Source: Alentia gelatinosa
Taxonomy: Eukaryota; Annelida; Polychaeta; Phyllodocida; Polynoidae
Assembly (NCBI GenBank): GCA_950022655.1
Contig: OX465584.1
Location: 3,667,694-3,731,693 of the forward strand
DNA length: 64,000 bases
Reading direction: 5' to 3'
A program made the translations under genes and the position numbers. The notes under the pieces are model-generated. The model was given only the letters and a program-made list of their open reading frames with translations, was not told the origin of the DNA and searched no databases. Within the stretch, counting starts at the first letter, position 1. Each line of letters begins with the position of its first letter. Shown here piece by piece: positions 63,705 to 64,000 of this stretch.

Positions 63705-64000
63705 TTATCCTACCCCTAATATAAAATCCCATAGGCTTAACATTGAGTATCCACGCTGAGTGGCATACGGAGTTTTATATGCCACTAGTGGCATACAGAA
63801 TTGTTATCACGTAATATTCCAAAATCGAAGATACGGAATAGGATAAAATCAAAACCTGATTTGTTTTAATCATTGCCAGCGCATGCCACTTCTGGAGTTT
63901 TGGCTCCGGACTTCACTCGGCTTCACCTCGTGAAATCACTTTGCCAAACTCCAGTCGTGGCGTACAGTGGGCAAGATTAAAACTCATCCAGTTTTACGAT
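63705..64000 (+). mobile_element. Foldback element family B, copy 2 (reaches the window edge)
   Basis: ATCCTACCCCTAATATAAAA to CATCCAGTTTTACGAT, matching 61379-61669 over its whole length with few substitutions. It is inserted into a SINE. The copy ends at the last base of the window, so any further sequence is unseen. Confidence 0.8.

Noticed and set aside
1..64000. Bacterial, phage or viral origin of the window
   Set aside because: No operon-like gene density, no ribosome-binding pattern and no viral gene module; SINEs, a LINE fragment, MITEs and long satellites indicate a metazoan nuclear genome. No rRNA gene or LTR retrotransposon was recognised either.

Overview
This is eukaryotic genomic DNA, most likely from a marine invertebrate. 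I lean towards a lophotrochozoan, perhaps a bivalve mollusc, at low confidence. The reasons are: many small palindromic (foldback/MITE) elements, several of which carry tandem repeats; tRNA-derived SINEs ending in an AACGTCC-type tail of a kind I associate with mollusc genomes; degenerate TTAGGG-like motifs; and no dense bacterial or viral gene layout. I found no complete, convincing host protein gene. Almost every long open frame lies inside a tandem array and is a by-product of the repeat period or base composition.

Layout. 0-6 kb: a TTAA-flanked MITE, a long hairpin repeat, foldback elements, a repeat holding telomere-like motifs, and a 12-unit 87-bp array with one open frame (29-residue Thr/Ser/Pro-rich repeat). 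6-14 kb: a reverse-strand SINE, a 49-bp satellite, a 62-bp array and a G-rich minisatellite. 14-20 kb: a 12-bp array with 16 perfect TGAGTCA (AP-1-type) sites, a SINE with internally amplified units, a 31-bp array, a second TTAA MITE and a 47-bp satellite. 20-31 kb: a 35-bp satellite with nested higher-order structure, a palindromic 169-bp element, a 17-bp array, a low-repeat AT-motif-rich stretch, a 0.6-kb homopurine tract and a promoter-like CpG-rich block. 31-43 kb: foldbacks, three MITEs in a row, a repeat pair with a conserved ORF end, a CRE/E2F/X-box-like block, a LINE fragment split by a SINE-like insertion, and 50-bp and 35-bp arrays. 43-64 kb: C-rich minisatellites (one inside a terminal-inverted-repeat element), a second SINE family, a hAT-like non-autonomous element, 78/80-bp and 86-bp arrays, a convergent pair of CTCF-like motifs, microsatellites, and more copies of the families seen at the left.

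The most interesting theme is the origin of the tandem arrays. For at least five arrays, a single-copy or low-copy relative of the unit can be seen in the same window, usually within or at the end of a transposable element or duplicated segment. The window looks like a record of transposon ends and SINE interiors being turned into satellites. All repeat-family assignments come from comparing copies inside this window by eye; no database was searched.
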